DNA of 64,000 bases from Mytilisepta virgata (lineage: Eukaryota; Mollusca; Bivalvia; Mytilida; Mytilidae). The notes under the pieces are model-generated. The model was not told where the DNA came from. It was given only the letters and a program-made list of their open reading frames with translations, and made no database searches. The DNA lies in NCBI GenBank assembly GCA_028015205.1, contig CM051519.1, forward strand, positions 44,739,979 through 44,803,978. The letters are read 5' to 3'. Of the stretch, positions 11,640 through 22,553 are shown piece after piece (the first letter of the stretch is position 1; every line of letters starts with the position of its first letter). The translations under genes and the position numbers were made by a program.

Positions 11640-11882
11640 GGTGAAGGGGGAAATCACCAAAAAGGTTTAAAAGGGTCAATTTGCACAAAATAATAATAAA
11701 TATGAAAAGTTTATACGATATTTTACAATACTTTTGATCCACAAACCTTGGATGGCTTATAGAACTCAAATAGATCCTTCGATTCAACTCGGTGAAAAAA
11801 CTACGTCTTCCTTGCTCGGAGCCATACCGGAAGTCAATCCGTTAAAAAGTAGAATTTATCAAATTCTGCAAAAATAATGCAC

Positions 11883-11906
11883 TGTCCCTGGGTGGGCTCG
11901 AACCAT

Positions 11907-11950
<44 letters not shown>

Positions 11951-11956
11951 AGAGAC
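11883..11956 (-). tRNA. tRNA-Asn (GUU), unit 5
   Basis: A full-length 74-base tRNA-Asn on the minus strand, with intact acceptor stem, anticodon loop CTGTTAA, A box and B-box core. One change from unit 1 is in the T stem (GGTGG to GATGG), which creates an A-C mismatch with the opposite strand. The discriminator is A, as in unit 1. The Pol III T-run at 11870-11874 follows. It may be functional or slightly impaired. Confidence 0.85.
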
Positions 11957-12045
11957 TCGCATGTCAAAGTGTTGATTTTAAACGTAGTGATACTATTCCT
12001 ACTAGCACGCTGAAGCGATGAGTTTTTTGTTAATCGTTGCTTTAT

Positions 12046-12330
12046 CAGTTTGAGAAACATTTTTTCGAATGCTTTTGATATAATAGACTTAAAAAAATTA
12101 CTGAAGTATGAAATTCCAATTAAGAAGATAATAAATTGGAACTATATTTGAGAACAACGAGTCTGCACAATAATATTTGATTGTGGAGTAAGTTGTCAAA
12201 CAAGGAAAGGTAAACAAGTACGCATCTATGTAGGCATGTGTTAATTGGTAATCATTCTCATCGAACGCATACAGAACCGAGAATGTGACAATTAAAAGCA
12301 TGTTTTTTTCATATTCTGGATTTTTTTTTC
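12046..12330. other. No gene seen
   Basis: AT-rich sequence between the tRNA array and a dispersed repeat. No RNA gene or convincing coding frame was recognised. Confidence 0.5.
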
Positions 12331-13045
12331 TCACCTGGCCCAAAGGGTCATGCGAGCTGTTGCCATCACTTGTCGTCCGTCGTCTGTCGTGAAGTTTCAT
12401 TTGAATATCTCTGAAACCACTGAGCCAATTGGAACAAAACTTGGCAGCAATGGTCCTTAGGTGGTCCTCTTTCAGAATTATATCCGATTACCCTGCCCGT
12501 CATCCAAGATTGCTGCCGAGCCGAACATAGTGTAACATAGTACCGGTTGGGAAATTTACTTAAAGTTCTTCTTGTCTGAAACCATTGGGCCAATTGGAAT
12601 AAGACTTGGCATCAATGGTCCTTACGTGGCCCTCTTTCAGAATTGTATCTGATGACATCGCCAGTCATCTAAGCTGGCCGCCAGAGCCCAACATAGTTTA
12701 TCCAGGACCATACGGGAAATTTACTTAAAGATCTTCTTGTCTGTCATCATTATGTCAATTGGAACAAAACTTGGCAGGAATGGTCCTAAGGTGGACCTCT
12801 TTCAGAATAGTATCCGATGACCCCTACATTATCCAAGATGGCTGCAAAAGCTGAACATAGGACCCCATGATGAATTTTCTGAAAGAACTTGTCTGAAACC
12901 GCTTGGCCATTTGGAGAAAAAAACTGGACAATGGTCCTCTTTCAGAATTAATTCCGATGACCCAGCTTGCCATTCAAGATGGCTGGCAGAGCCGAAAATA
13001 GTTTAACAGTACCCTATTGAAAATTTATTTGAAGATGCTCTTGAA
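12330..13045 (+). repeat. Dispersed repeat made of ~165-bp imperfect units
   Basis: Four imperfect units share the core CCAATTGGAACAAAACTTGG (starting near 12425, 12590, 12757 and 12907), followed by ATGGTCCT, CTCTTTCAGAAT and ATCCAAGATGGCTGC-like blocks. An inverted relative occupies 63530-64000 at the other end of the window. No coding capacity was seen. Confidence 0.8.
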
Positions 13046-13459
13046 ATAACCTACTTGTTGCATTAAATCAAGTAAACCGACTTTTAATCTGCATTATAAT
13101 TTGATTTTAGTAAAAGTGTTCTCGACTCACAGCATGGGACTATACAGTGATGTCGCTGGTTTAACTCGTCACTCAGTTAAATAGTATAGTTAACAATCCA
13201 CTTATACCAATGATAAATTCTTGAACTATAGACGTACACTTTAAAAATTACTTTTAGCATTTCAACATTTTCTATCTATGTAAATATCTTAAAGAGTTAA
13301 ACATTTTTTCAGGATATCATTGTATTTAAATGCAACAATTTAAAGATACTTATTTCCGTGGCTTGATTTTCGCATATTAAAGTAACTAAACAATTATTTG
13401 TGCTTGGGTGTTTAGATTTGTGGTCTCTTACTTTCCACGAAATCTAGAAAAACTGGAAT
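13046..13459. other. No gene seen
   Basis: AT-rich sequence with no recognised feature, lying just left of the start of the duplicated segment. Confidence 0.5.
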
Positions 13460-15311
13460 TCTATGAATAATGAAACTCAGTTCCCTGTCCGTTGATGAAA
13501 ATAAGAGAGATGAAAAAACTTGGAATAGAACAGAAAGAAGTTTTGAATTTATTGAAAAAAAAAACATATCGTGATCGTGTTCTCTTCAATAAGTTTTAGC
13601 ATCCTCATTTCAAGAACCTGTTGAAATACCAGTAGTCATGGAGGGCCTGATGCTGCAGGTGTTTTGTAAGTTTTCATTTTCATTAATGGTACAATTACGC
13701 ATTGTATAGTCTTTCCTCTGTTGACAACTTTGTTTTAATTTTAACAAATCAGCCAAAGTAATACATTTATTGACATTTTGTAAGTATTTCGTTTGCGATA
13801 ATATATTTCACTACTGGTACACCTATGGGAATTAAACATGATCATATTCACGAATTAAGCTTCGGATCAGTTAAAAGACTACCACATGCCTATTACTGAT
13901 TAGTTACAAACTATTCTTGCTCATCACCGATTTGGTGATAATTAAAGACATATTCATGGGTATAATAAACATACACGTAGACAGAACATTTTCTTATTTT
14001 TTGGAATATGTTCTTATAACTTCTTTGATACCACTTTTGATGCACATGCACATTTCGTCGATTTACGACTCATCAGTTGAGACCCAAAACAATAATATTT
14101 AACAAAACGTTAAAGAGCAATTCTAAATTACAAAAATTACCAATAGGGATATGCAAAAACCATCTGAGGAGAGAGCTATGCACAAGGAAGATACTCCTTA
14201 GTTTTTGCAAATTCTAAATTTTTGCAACAGTAAATTTGATACTAATTTCGATGGTAACTAACTGACGAACATTATCGAATCTTCCTGTACACAATATTGG
14301 TATCTTATAACTTTTTACGTTTAATAACATTGATATTACTGGAAAAATTGAACATTTGATAGAAAAAAAGTAACAATTATAATCGTTATTGAAACAAACT
14401 AAAAATGAAACAAAACAGTACATTTAAAATCAATTTATGTAACAAAAATTTTCACAATGAATAGAGTACGTTACAAACACCCTGCTCTCGATCGAATATC
14501 ATACACAGTAAATTAAACTTTAATAAATGACATAAAATTGACAGACTGTTAAATCAACCTTCAAGAAAAATGTTTATGACTATTAAAAAGCCTTATCTAT
14601 ACATGTCAGTATTACTCCATCTACTCTATTGCCGGTACTGTAGACTGATATTAAAACAATAGTAGTTTATTTATGAAGTAGATACGAGTTTATATCTACC
14701 AACAGAAGAGTATCTACCTTAACTTCGTCCTCAGTAGATATGTCCGTTAGGTCAATTCAAGATTTAACAAACTTATGAACAGTAAAAATCTTTCAAATTT
14801 ATCAAGTTAATTAATAATCGTTTAGACTCTCCTGGGGAAATCTTATATGTCCGTCTTACATTTGTATTGTGTATTTATGTATATATTTGTGTTGTATATA
14901 TATGTATCTCTATACAGATGTAATTTGGTTTGTTGAGAAATAACGATATATCAGTGTATATTAATGTATAAACGTAAGTGACTTCCCTTAAGGTAATAAT
15001 TATCAACGATAACCATAGGTTGCAAAGTTTCGTCAATTCAAAAATCAGCACAAGAATAATACTTCAACGAAAAAAATCAAACTGTTAAAAATAATTAAAT
15101 GTAACATACATTATAACAAATCTGCTGACAGAGTTAAAATTCTCAGATTTCATTTGAGATAATACCTTTACATGTAGAAAAAAGTTATCCTAATTTTTAA
15201 AAAATGAACGTTTTTACTATCGAAATGGATATACTCTGTATTCAGTTAAAGCCTAGCTCACTGATGGTTTATCTGTGATTTTCACAAAGATACATTACAC
15301 TACCGCGAGTC

Positions 15312-15332
15312 CTACACACACATGTTGGCTGG
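15312..15332 (-). CDS. PAN/C-type lectin gene, possible last exon
   Basis: An acceptor (TTTATTTCAG) is followed by a short phase-0 frame encoding PANMCV and a stop, compatible with the phase-0 donor after the preceding lectin exon. An identical short frame follows an equally good acceptor in the duplicate (61302-61322). A second AG four bases downstream would give a different cysteine-containing tail, so the reading is not certain. Transcripts would settle it. Confidence 0.35.
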   Translation of the reverse strand, partial: PANMCV

Positions 15333-16525
15333 CTGAAATAAAAAGGTAAAAAGATTTGATTAGTTTTTAAATCGCACAATGGTATTCACTGATGTCTCAT
15401 GCGCTTTAATAAAAGAGAAAGGACACGAAACAGCATTTGTATCTAAATCAAACATGTATTGATGTGTAAAAAATGTGACTATTAATTAATCTGTAATTAG
15501 CAAAGTACTAACAGTTCATTTACAATAATTAACCTGTTCAATTTGTTTATTGTTTATTGCAATAACACAATGAATGTGGAGTCGGTTGCTTTTCCTACAT
15601 AAGCTGTGTAAAAACCAAGGTGGTACAGTAAAAAGAAGTTGAAATGTAAAAAGTGATCAGATTCCCTGCCTAAAGCGTTTGACAAAGGAAGCAGATTAAA
15701 TTACAAAACCCTAACTCGGCACCCTAAACGGCTATACAATTGAAACATAGTTTATTTTAAAGTCACAGCTGTAGCTACGTAGATCTGAAAAGGTGTTGAA
15801 CGGTGGTGTTGAGATAATGTTTGTTTATAGTTTTGGCCATAATTAGTTACTCCGTTGTGTAGCCTTGTGTTGACACCTACATGTACTTAGACTGCACATC
15901 TGCACATTTCTTCAGTGTTGGTAGCTGACCAGTTTGTTGTATCATATATGCATATATCAAATAATAAATTTTTTCTAGCCTTTCGACAATTAAACATTTA
16001 TATTTGTGATAACTTTATCAAATCTCAGCTGTGATATGAAGAAAAGTTAAAAAATACAGCCTTCCTACCTACATAAATCCTACGTATTGGTCGATTGTAG
16101 ACCCGTCTATGTGCAAAATTAAGAGTCATTTGAAAGGATATATTAATCTGTTACCAAAATATAAATTCCCAGATTACATTCACCGGGTTCTAAAATTAAT
16201 ACATTATCCAAAACTAAAATTTGGGGATTTTACCTTTCTATTTAATTATTTCAATATACATTCAAATATGCTTATTTTCTTAAATATTACACGGAAGTAG
16301 TTAAAGCTCAAAATCGAAATACAATGTCTGAAAGTTCAAGTACTAATCTGAATACCTTTAGTACTAATTCTGTCCTCTCTGGTGTGTTGTTTTCTATCAA
16401 AAGAAAATTCCGATATCCGTTAATCAATAATTCCTTTTACTTTTTCGTCATTTATAAATAATTAAAACTTTCGGTCTCATATTTATATATAACATTTTAT
16501 TTAAGGATATATATTATATACTTAC

Positions 16526-16731
16526 CAATGTACATGAATAATAACGATCAAGTGTACAATCCACATTTTTCATTAAATGGCCCTCTGTTTTCCGTAATAG
16601 AACACAGTCAGCCATCCCGCTAGGATAACCTGTCACCCAATTCGTATAAAGCAAGTCGTAAGGCATGGAATTTAATCTAGCGTCGTATTGAAAATTCGTA
16701 GATCCTCGAATTCCAATCCATGAATTGAGAT
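16526..16731 (-). CDS. PAN/C-type lectin gene, exon 4 (C-terminal part of lectin domain)
   Basis: A 206-nt exon bounded by TTTACAG/AT and TTG/GTAAG. It encodes the second half of a C-type lectin-like domain: SWIGIR, the YTNW and GYPSG stretch, then DCVLLRK, VDC and the closing YYSC, with cysteines in the usual order. The residues normally binding calcium and sugar (EPN or QPD; WND) are replaced: GYPSG and LMKNVDC stand at those places. Classical Ca-dependent mannose/galactose binding is therefore unlikely. It joins the phase-1 donor of exon 3 to form an Asn codon. The duplicate gene's exon has the same length and ~85% protein identity. Confidence 0.85.
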
Positions 16732-16989
16732 CTGTAAAGTGAAAATAATAAACGATGTACACATTTCAGTGAGTACATGTACTATGCCTATGCTCACTGA
16801 AAGCTTCCGAGAAGTACAGACTGTCAGGGCTTTGATATTTGAACTAATGTGTATAATATATTTATATAAATGTATACGTAAACATATGCCCGACTCATAC
16901 CGGGGTTGCAATGGGAGTACCAGTTCCCCAAGCCTTACAGATTTATGCATGTTTGAAACCTCGAGAAGTCCGGCAAACCCTTCAATACA

Positions 16990-17200
16990 GAACAAACCTG
17001 GCAAAACAGAAATCCCTCTAGTACTAAGTACTCAATTCAAACTGGCAATTCAAAACACCGGAAGAGCTTTTAATAAACACTGGCATCTTATTAAAAAAGA
17101 CGAAGAAGAAAAAAAAGTATTTGTCAAATCGCCAATTATAGCTTACCAAAGACATAAAAACTTGAAAGATCACTTAACATCGGCTAAACTCAAATAAAAA
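16990..17200 (+). pseudogene. Penelope-like element fragment (region after RT)
   Basis: The frame from about 16999 to 17197 encodes IPLVLSTQFKLAIQ, ...NKHWHLIKKD..., and AYQRHKNLKDHLTSAKL. This resembles the conserved stretch between the reverse transcriptase and the GIY-YIG nuclease of Penelope-like elements (a leading P-L-V-x-T, a W-x-x-L/I, a Y-R/Q-R-x-x-N-L-x-x-x-L and a terminal S/A-K-L). No RT or GIY-YIG part adjoins it. It lies in the intron upstream of lectin exon 4. Identification is by motif memory only. Confidence 0.45.
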
Positions 17201-17439
17201 GATGTTATTGGATAATAGATAATAAATTAATGTGATTAATGTTATGGACATACACAGATGACACAGAGATAACTTTTGTTTTTAAGTACACTAAGGACCA
17301 CCAAGTGCCAGCCCCTTTCTGTTAATCGATGATTGGTACCATATGTTCTCTGATGATGGATATGGCCTTGGCCACTTAAAATTACATGTAAATGGGGGAA
17401 CCTATTAAAATAATAATATGCCAAATTTAAAAGTAAAGA

Positions 17440-17735
17440 ATTAAGATCCTGTTGAGATTTATGATCCATAAGCCAACACCAATCCCGCCAATCAGGAATT
17501 TTTGAATTTTGAATGTGCAATAGAAAAAAAATTAGTCTTACAAAAGGGATTGTTGTGACCAGCCGATTATCGGTCCGGTCTCCCGTCTATGTAAACATTT
17601 TGACCCAGAAGCCTTTTTTACGGCCATCTAGGAACCCTCCCTATTACGACACGGGTTTGCGACACACGGCAAACATATCGCCTCTTTAGGGGCCCTTACG
17701 CCAAGCCGAAAAGCTGTAGGCCTATTCTAATTGTG
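17440..17735 (+). repeat. Dispersed repeat R, copy 1
   Basis: Shares a series of blocks with 36825-37160 in the same orientation: CATAAGCCAACACCAATCC, TGTGACCAGCCGATTA, the GACACGGGTTTGCGACA block and GTGGGCCTATTCTA-like sequence. It is richer in G+C than the surroundings. No coding frame is conserved between copies. Its nature is unknown. Confidence 0.7.
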
Positions 17736-18140
17736 TCCCTTGGACCGATACAGGGTATGGAAATGGGAATAGAACAAGTAAAATGTATAAAAGACGTATC
17801 GAAAGCTTATTTGTCTGATAATAACATTATATATTTTTTTGTATGTTTGACGGGAGTGAGGTTATATTTTATTTCATCTGCTAGTTCAACATCTTTTACA
17901 GAATTAGCAGTTTCATAAACAACGAAATGGATAACAGGAAAGGCCAACAATGACATACCAATCATTCAAAGCAACCCAACTGACAGAACGGTGGACAAAA
18001 AGAACACAAAAGCGTATAAAACACAAACATGAACACAGGAGTCTGTTTTGTCAGAGTTTGTATTAATTTTGTTTTTGTACAGCATACAAATCAAACATGT
18101 ATGCATTAATCAGTCCAAAATGGTTTTTGGGTAAAGAAGT
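17736..18140. other. No gene seen; weak repeat-like sequence
   Basis: No coding or RNA gene was recognised. Part of 17920-18060 (lists of AACA/CAAA-rich words) looks like the tail sequence found beside Penelope-like fragments elsewhere in the window. Confidence 0.35.
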
Positions 18141-18520
18141 GATTGATTGATTGTTGCTTAACGTCCAGTGGCAAATATTTCATGCTTCTTCAGGACAATT
18201 CAAATAGGGGTGGGTCAGGACACAAAGGGTCACCAATTTTGACTGCCACTGTAAAAGGAGGATGGTTGTGTAGGGTCGGATAATTAAGCCTTCTGTAGTG
18301 GTATTAGCCTACTCTTTTTCGAACACTACAGAAGGGATCTTTAGCATGCAGGGAGTGTGGCATTTTCCAAACACGTTACCCACTATGGTCCGCGATGAGG
18401 CTTTTCGTATTATGACCTGACCACCCCCAACAAGAAGGTCTCCCCTATCCACCACCTGGGGACGCGCTAGGCAGCTCTATGGTTTGAGCCCCCGTGATCC
18501 ATCACAGGTGCCTAGTTTGC
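18141..18520 (+). repeat. Dispersed GATTGATTG repeat S, most complete copy
   Basis: Begins GATTGATTGATTGTTGCTTAACGTCC-like (18141) and ends near ATCACAGGTGCCTAG. Related partial copies occur at 23906-23975, 43110-43350, 47305-47410 and 53810-53935. The blocks TTCTTCAGGAC, CACAAAGGG, TTTAGCATGCAGGGAGTGTGG and CTATCCACCACCTGG recur. It has no coding capacity. It resembles a short interspersed element, although no Pol III promoter was identified. Confidence 0.75.
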
Positions 18521-19870
18521 GTAAAGTAAATGCTGGAATATAGTTGCTTCTGTTTATGATTAACCAATCTACCTGAGTCAAAAAGAAAACAAAAATTGTG
18601 CCATGATTTGTAACTGTAATTTTTTAAACCTCAAGTATGACTCTGCATGAAAATTAAATAGTTAATTAAATACACTTGAAAATATTGAAAGTTTGAAATG
18701 ATTAACCTATACCTATTCTATTTTAAAACAGTCTATGTAAATAATTTTCATTCATTTGCTTATTTTGCCCTACAAGGGAATGTAAAATCTACATTGTTGT
18801 AATTCAAGAACATTTCACAAGAAGAGTCATCGCTGTTTTGAAAATTTATTTTTTCCTCTTTGGAAGACATGACTAAACATTTAATGAATGGGCTCATTAC
18901 AACAGACAGTTCTGAGAAAATTTAAATTTATCAACGCCAAACAAATTCCAACTATCAAATTGAAGATTCAGCCCATAAACGTCACATACTAATTCTGCCT
19001 AAAAACAGTTGATAAATTTCTTTTGACAACTTGAGGTCTATTTTTTTTTGTAGTATGCATTGTATTTCCAACCACTGAAGCTTAATCATTGATAGATTAA
19101 ATATGTTTCTGTGTTTCACCTGTAGTGTGTTTCTCTTTCTCTCAAAAATAGCATAATTTCTAATTATACCCCTTACTTAGTTGTATCTAAGAGCATTGTG
19201 CAATGTTACCCCACTAATCTTGTAATATATATATACACACAGTACTAGAAAACAGGCTATGACAAGTGATTTTATGTATACAAAATACACGTCAAAAATG
19301 CATACAGTGGTTCTTTTTGTAGTAATCAATGTCAGCAGATGTTGAAATAAGTCTATGGTTTAATCAAGGTGCACGAATACTCTATTATACAGTTGTCACT
19401 GTGTTATATTTGTTAATGTTTGAGTAAACCATAAGTTCAGTGTTCAGAAGAACGGTTAACGTTATTAAAAGGGTTCAGCACATAGCCACTTTTATACTAG
19501 ATTATATTGAATATAAGTAAAAATTTAATGGGCATGGAAGATGCACAAGGCAAATTATCACATAAATGTTTTAATGTATTTTTTAGACAGATAAACATTA
19601 ACATTAATTATATAAATTGAAATTCTATGGTTGATTTCGTTACTAAATATTTTCCAATTACGTTTCCCAAAAATAAAGGGTAGAAGGCATTCCAGAAAAT
19701 TTCCTAAAATTGAAATATTCCAATCATTACAAGCACTTAATTCCTGTTCTTTATACCACTGAATCAATGAAGCAAATGAAGTTTCAATCAGACTTGGAGA
19801 ATTTAAAAAAAAGAGTTATGATAATTAATTACAATAGATTATTCTCACCGTGCAACTTAATATTATTTTT
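18521..19870. other. Intronic AT-rich sequence, no gene seen
   Basis: Lies within the intron between lectin exons 3 and 4. No exon-like frame with splice sites or recognised repeat was found. Confidence 0.5.
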
Positions 19871-19873
19871 TAA

Positions 19874-20093
19874 GGAGAAAAACCTTCCAATTACATTTAA
19901 ATTGTCATTTAATTAATTACAGGTCTGTAATAACTTGTAATTGCAATTAATATTTTTAATATCAGCGTGCCATACGATTGGTAAAGGAGCAACCTTCCAA
20001 TTACATTTAAATTGTCATTTAATTAATTACTGGTCTGTAATAAATTGTAATTGCAATTAATATTTTCAATATCAGTATGCCATACGTTTAAAT
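19874..20093. repeat. Two-copy 110-bp tandem duplication
   Basis: The block ACCTTCCAATTACATTTAAA through GCCATACG occurs at 19882 and 110 bases later at 19992, with only a few substitutions. It contains internal AATTAATTA palindromes. Confidence 0.85.
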
Positions 20094-20499
20094 ATCAATT
20101 ACTTGCAGTCGATTTTGCAAAACGTTTTAACTTAAATGTCTAAATATTGAAAATAAAACAGTACAAGTTTTCACAAAACATGTAGCAACAGAAATCATTG
20201 TGAAGAATATCCTCAATTTCAATCTTCGAAGGGCCCTTTTCAAACAATATGTTCATGGAAATTATATTGAAGAGAAATTAAATAAAAATCTTCAAATAAT
20301 GTTCATTGAAAATATATTTATGAGAAATTAAATAAAAAAGCAATCAATGTCTAAAATGATTTCAGTTGACATAATTTATTCTTTTTAATTTTATTGTGAA
20401 AACGCCTTTATGTTGCAAGTAATAGGCAGTGTTAAACTGAAAACAACTGCATATCAAGTATAGAAGATACCCAATTAATAATGCCAAAAGGGAAATCCT
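20094..20499. other. Intronic AT-rich sequence, no gene seen
   Basis: Contains a short imperfect duplication around 20250-20335 (ATGTTCAT...GAGAAATTAAATAAAAA, twice). Otherwise nothing recognisable. Confidence 0.45.
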
Positions 20500-20960
20500 A
20501 AATCATAATCCAGAGGATAATACCTGAACAAACCAGAAAGGAACGCGACTGGCAAACAAACAAAGAGAGAGACATACGAACAAAGAACACTGAAAACTAA
20601 AGCATGGGCAATACGAACTCCAACAAAAAACCTGGAGTGATATCAGCGTTAATAGGTCTATATCCATAATATCGGTAAAGTAAAAATCGGTAAGAAAACT
20701 GGAATCACAAAGGGAATCGTTTGTGACACACTCACCTGATAACGATCCACCAAATCATGATGTCGACCGTAAAACTTTTTAAATGCTGATGTTAGTCGAG
20801 GCTGAATGTATCCTTGACACTATAGGTAACCAGAAAATTCTCTGGATATCTTTATAGCTATTATGCAAGCACTGTCATGCAACAGAACATTTCCCAAAAA
20901 TTACTTTGCCAGTGAGACTACATCAGCAGACATATGGACGTAAAAAAAAAACAGTCCATG
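20500..20960 (-). repeat. Penelope-like element remnant (tail and RT end)
   Basis: The left part (20540-20650) matches the tail seen at 50755-50990 and 54310-54560 (CGAACTCC..., ACCTGGAGTG). The right part (20740-20800) matches the RT-end DNA ATCATGATGTCGACCGTAAAA, the same spot as the GTGATGACGACC block at 54650. Too decayed to translate. Confidence 0.5.
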
Positions 20961-21615
20961 ATAAGGATACGAGTTTCAAATTTTACATGTGCATGTACAT
21001 TGTGTATATATATTGATAATTTGTTTGAATATCAACATAATGGTGAAATGTAAGGAGATATTTAATTCATACTTACTAGGTAAAATAACTGCCATTTAAT
21101 TTATTACTTTCTCAACACGGTGACCCCAGGTCTAGTTCCAATGATGATTTCCGTGATACACGACTGTTAGGTATAGCTTCCATAAATCAAAGATCAGAGG
21201 GCCATTCAGGGAATTAACAAAGATGCAATTCAAAGGACATCTTATTTAAATGTAGATTACATTAATATAAAGTTTCCACGCACATTTCCAAGACATTAAT
21301 GGTCTGAGTGTCTTCCAAAATTTTTACAAAAGGTTATATTGCAATTATGAAATACAAGTATACCAAGCAATTGGTATTTCATAAATGATTACTTTTATAA
21401 ATGTTTTGTTAGGTACTTTTCCCACAACCTAAAGGCCTGAGAGTCTTCCGTGTTATTTACCAATGCTATTGCTAATTCACAGCTGGTTTCTAGATCTAAG
21501 AGTCACCTAATGTAGGCAATACCTCCGATATGACTAGTATGATAATATTTTGTTCCTGTACGATTACAAATATATTTAATTTAAATGCATCTAAAAATGA
21601 AACAAATAAACATAC

Positions 21616-21706
21616 TGTGTACTTGTTGGATTTTCGTCTTAATGAATGACCATTCGTCAAAGCTCTTTACTTCTGTAAGGTATCCGCCCATATCCCAACA
21701 GTTTTC
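21616..21706 (-). CDS. PAN/C-type lectin gene, exon 3 (middle of lectin domain)
   Basis: A 91-nt exon with acceptor AATAAAAG/G and a strong donor A/GTATGT. It encodes ENCWDMGGYLTEVKS, DEWSFIK and QQVH, the classic second helix and strand region of a C-type lectin-like domain with its conserved cysteine. It is entered in phase 0 and leaves in phase 1, matching exons 2 and 4. An upstream alternative GT (after CAACAA) would give the wrong phase. The exon is too short to stand out as a long open frame and was found by motif and splice-site reading. Confidence 0.8.
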
Positions 21707-21909
21707 CTTTTATTACAAAAAAATCAAACTATTAAAAATTATGCAATGTAAATAAATAGAGTTATTCAAACTAGAACTAATACTTTTTGTGCTACTGAAT
21801 ATATAGGAGTATTTTCAAATTTGAGAATCTAGAATGTAACTGTAATTTTTATTGAAAGTAATTTTTCATTTCAATAATATCATCAGAGTAAATACAGTTT
21901 TTTTAATGA

Positions 21910-22055
21910 GTAATTGAGAATAATTCTGGGTCGTGTTGTTCATTGTTTTTTTTTAGTTTTCACCGTTTATTTGTTATGCTTGTTATTCATTTGTCTTCCC
22001 TGGGTTGTTAGTCTAACGCATTGCGTTTTTTATTTGTTCCTTAGGTATACATGTA
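21910..22055 (+). repeat. Penelope-like tail fragment
   Basis: A reverse-complement match to the tail sequence at 50755-50900 (TTGTTCATTGTTTTTTAGTTTTC, ATTTGTCTTCCC, TTCCTTAGGTATA). No RT part adjoins it. Confidence 0.55.
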
Positions 22056-22449
22056 TTTGTTCTCTTTTTTCTTATAGTAGGAAATTCCGCTACCATTAAA
22101 TACAAAAGAGAAAATGCATTTGCGAGTTCGAACATTGATCACATATATATCATTTGAACCAAAAATATTTGTAGTGGTTATGTTTCCGTTTCGTGGTGTG
22201 CATATCAACTTGTCATGCGTCTTCAGTAACACAAACAAGTAATGTTTAGTATTACAAACAAATGTATGCAAAAAGGTTCGTGTTCCGAAAGAGCTTGGTA
22301 GTTATCCATCCTAACATATAATGACAAAACCTTGCTGCGCTCTAAACTTTGTCAAAGCGACAATCTTTGTTTTTAAGAAAACTGGTACATATTACTCCAG
22401 ACGATTTTCAATTTTTTATTTGGTAATCAATTTTTTTACTTCCACTTAC

Positions 22450-22553
22450 CCTAGATTGCAACCAAGTCTTTTTATCATAAGTGATATAGTAACAAGATTG
22501 TAGACTACTACTGTAGTACCATCCATTTGGACAACTAATGGTAGATGATACAA
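22450..22553 (-). CDS. PAN/C-type lectin gene, exon 2 (start of lectin domain)
   Basis: A 104-nt exon with acceptor TTTCAG/TT and donor AGG/GTAAGT. It encodes VSSTISCPNGWYYSS, then SCYYITYDKKTWLQSR: the CPxGW start and SCY...W pattern that open nearly every C-type lectin-like domain. It begins in phase 1, matching the donor of the PAN exon 18.6 kb upstream, and ends in phase 0, matching exon 3. The opening cysteine pair marks the long form of the domain. Confidence 0.8.

Larger units (their letters stand above)
7870..11840 (-). mobile_element. Second tRNA-Asn-inserted L1/Tx1-type LINE, internally deleted (LINE-B)
   Basis: A minus-strand relative of LINE-A, about 4 kb, with the same order: ~200-bp 5' region, zinc-knuckle ORF1, ORF2, AATAAA and an A tail at 7870-7877. 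Protein similarity to LINE-A is clear but far from identical, so it is a different subfamily. It is decayed (several frameshifts) and lacks ~1.5 kb of ORF2. The 3' junction is in the unit-4 tRNA. No target duplication or tRNA 5' part is seen at the other end, where a fresh array unit starts near 11843, so the 5' flank was probably lost by exchange between units. The exact right boundary is uncertain. Confidence 0.85.
1..12045. repeat. Tandem array of ~620-bp units, each with a tRNA-Asn gene
   Basis: The unit starting at base 1 recurs at 622, 7137, 7756 and about 11843, giving a period of 619-621 bp once inserted retrotransposons are removed. Each unit has a minus-strand tRNA-Asn near its left end, then a conserved ~490-bp spacer that is very similar between copies. 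The second and fourth units are split by LINEs at 732-6613 and 7870-~11840. The fifth unit is only partial; similarity fades after about 12010. The array begins exactly at the left edge, so it probably continues outside the window. Tandem tRNA clusters evolve by unequal exchange, which fits the near-identical spacers. Confidence 0.9.
13460..16870. repeat. Segmental duplication, left copy (contains lectin exons)
   Basis: Collinear similarity in direct orientation to 57760-63180. Anchors include CTGTCCGTTGATGAAA (13486) with CTGTCCATTGATGAAA (57770), CATATTCACGAATTAAGCTTCG (13842/60102), the CTAGCTCACTGATG stretch (15253/61233), and the lectin exon (16526-16731/62829-63034). The copies differ by many substitutions and small indels, and the right copy holds ~2 kb of inserted Penelope-like sequence. 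Conservation extends through introns and the 3' side of the gene, so it is a DNA-level duplication, not a retrocopy. Confidence 0.85.

Noticed and set aside
7870..11840. LTR retrotransposon or virus-derived element for the zinc-knuckle ORFs
   Set aside because: No LTRs, protease or integrase; the A tail, endonuclease and RT motifs are those of non-LTR elements.
21616..21622. Alternative donor for lectin exon 3 seven bases upstream (after CAACAA)
   Set aside because: It would leave phase 0 and put exon 4 out of frame; the downstream GTATGT donor gives the matching phase 1.
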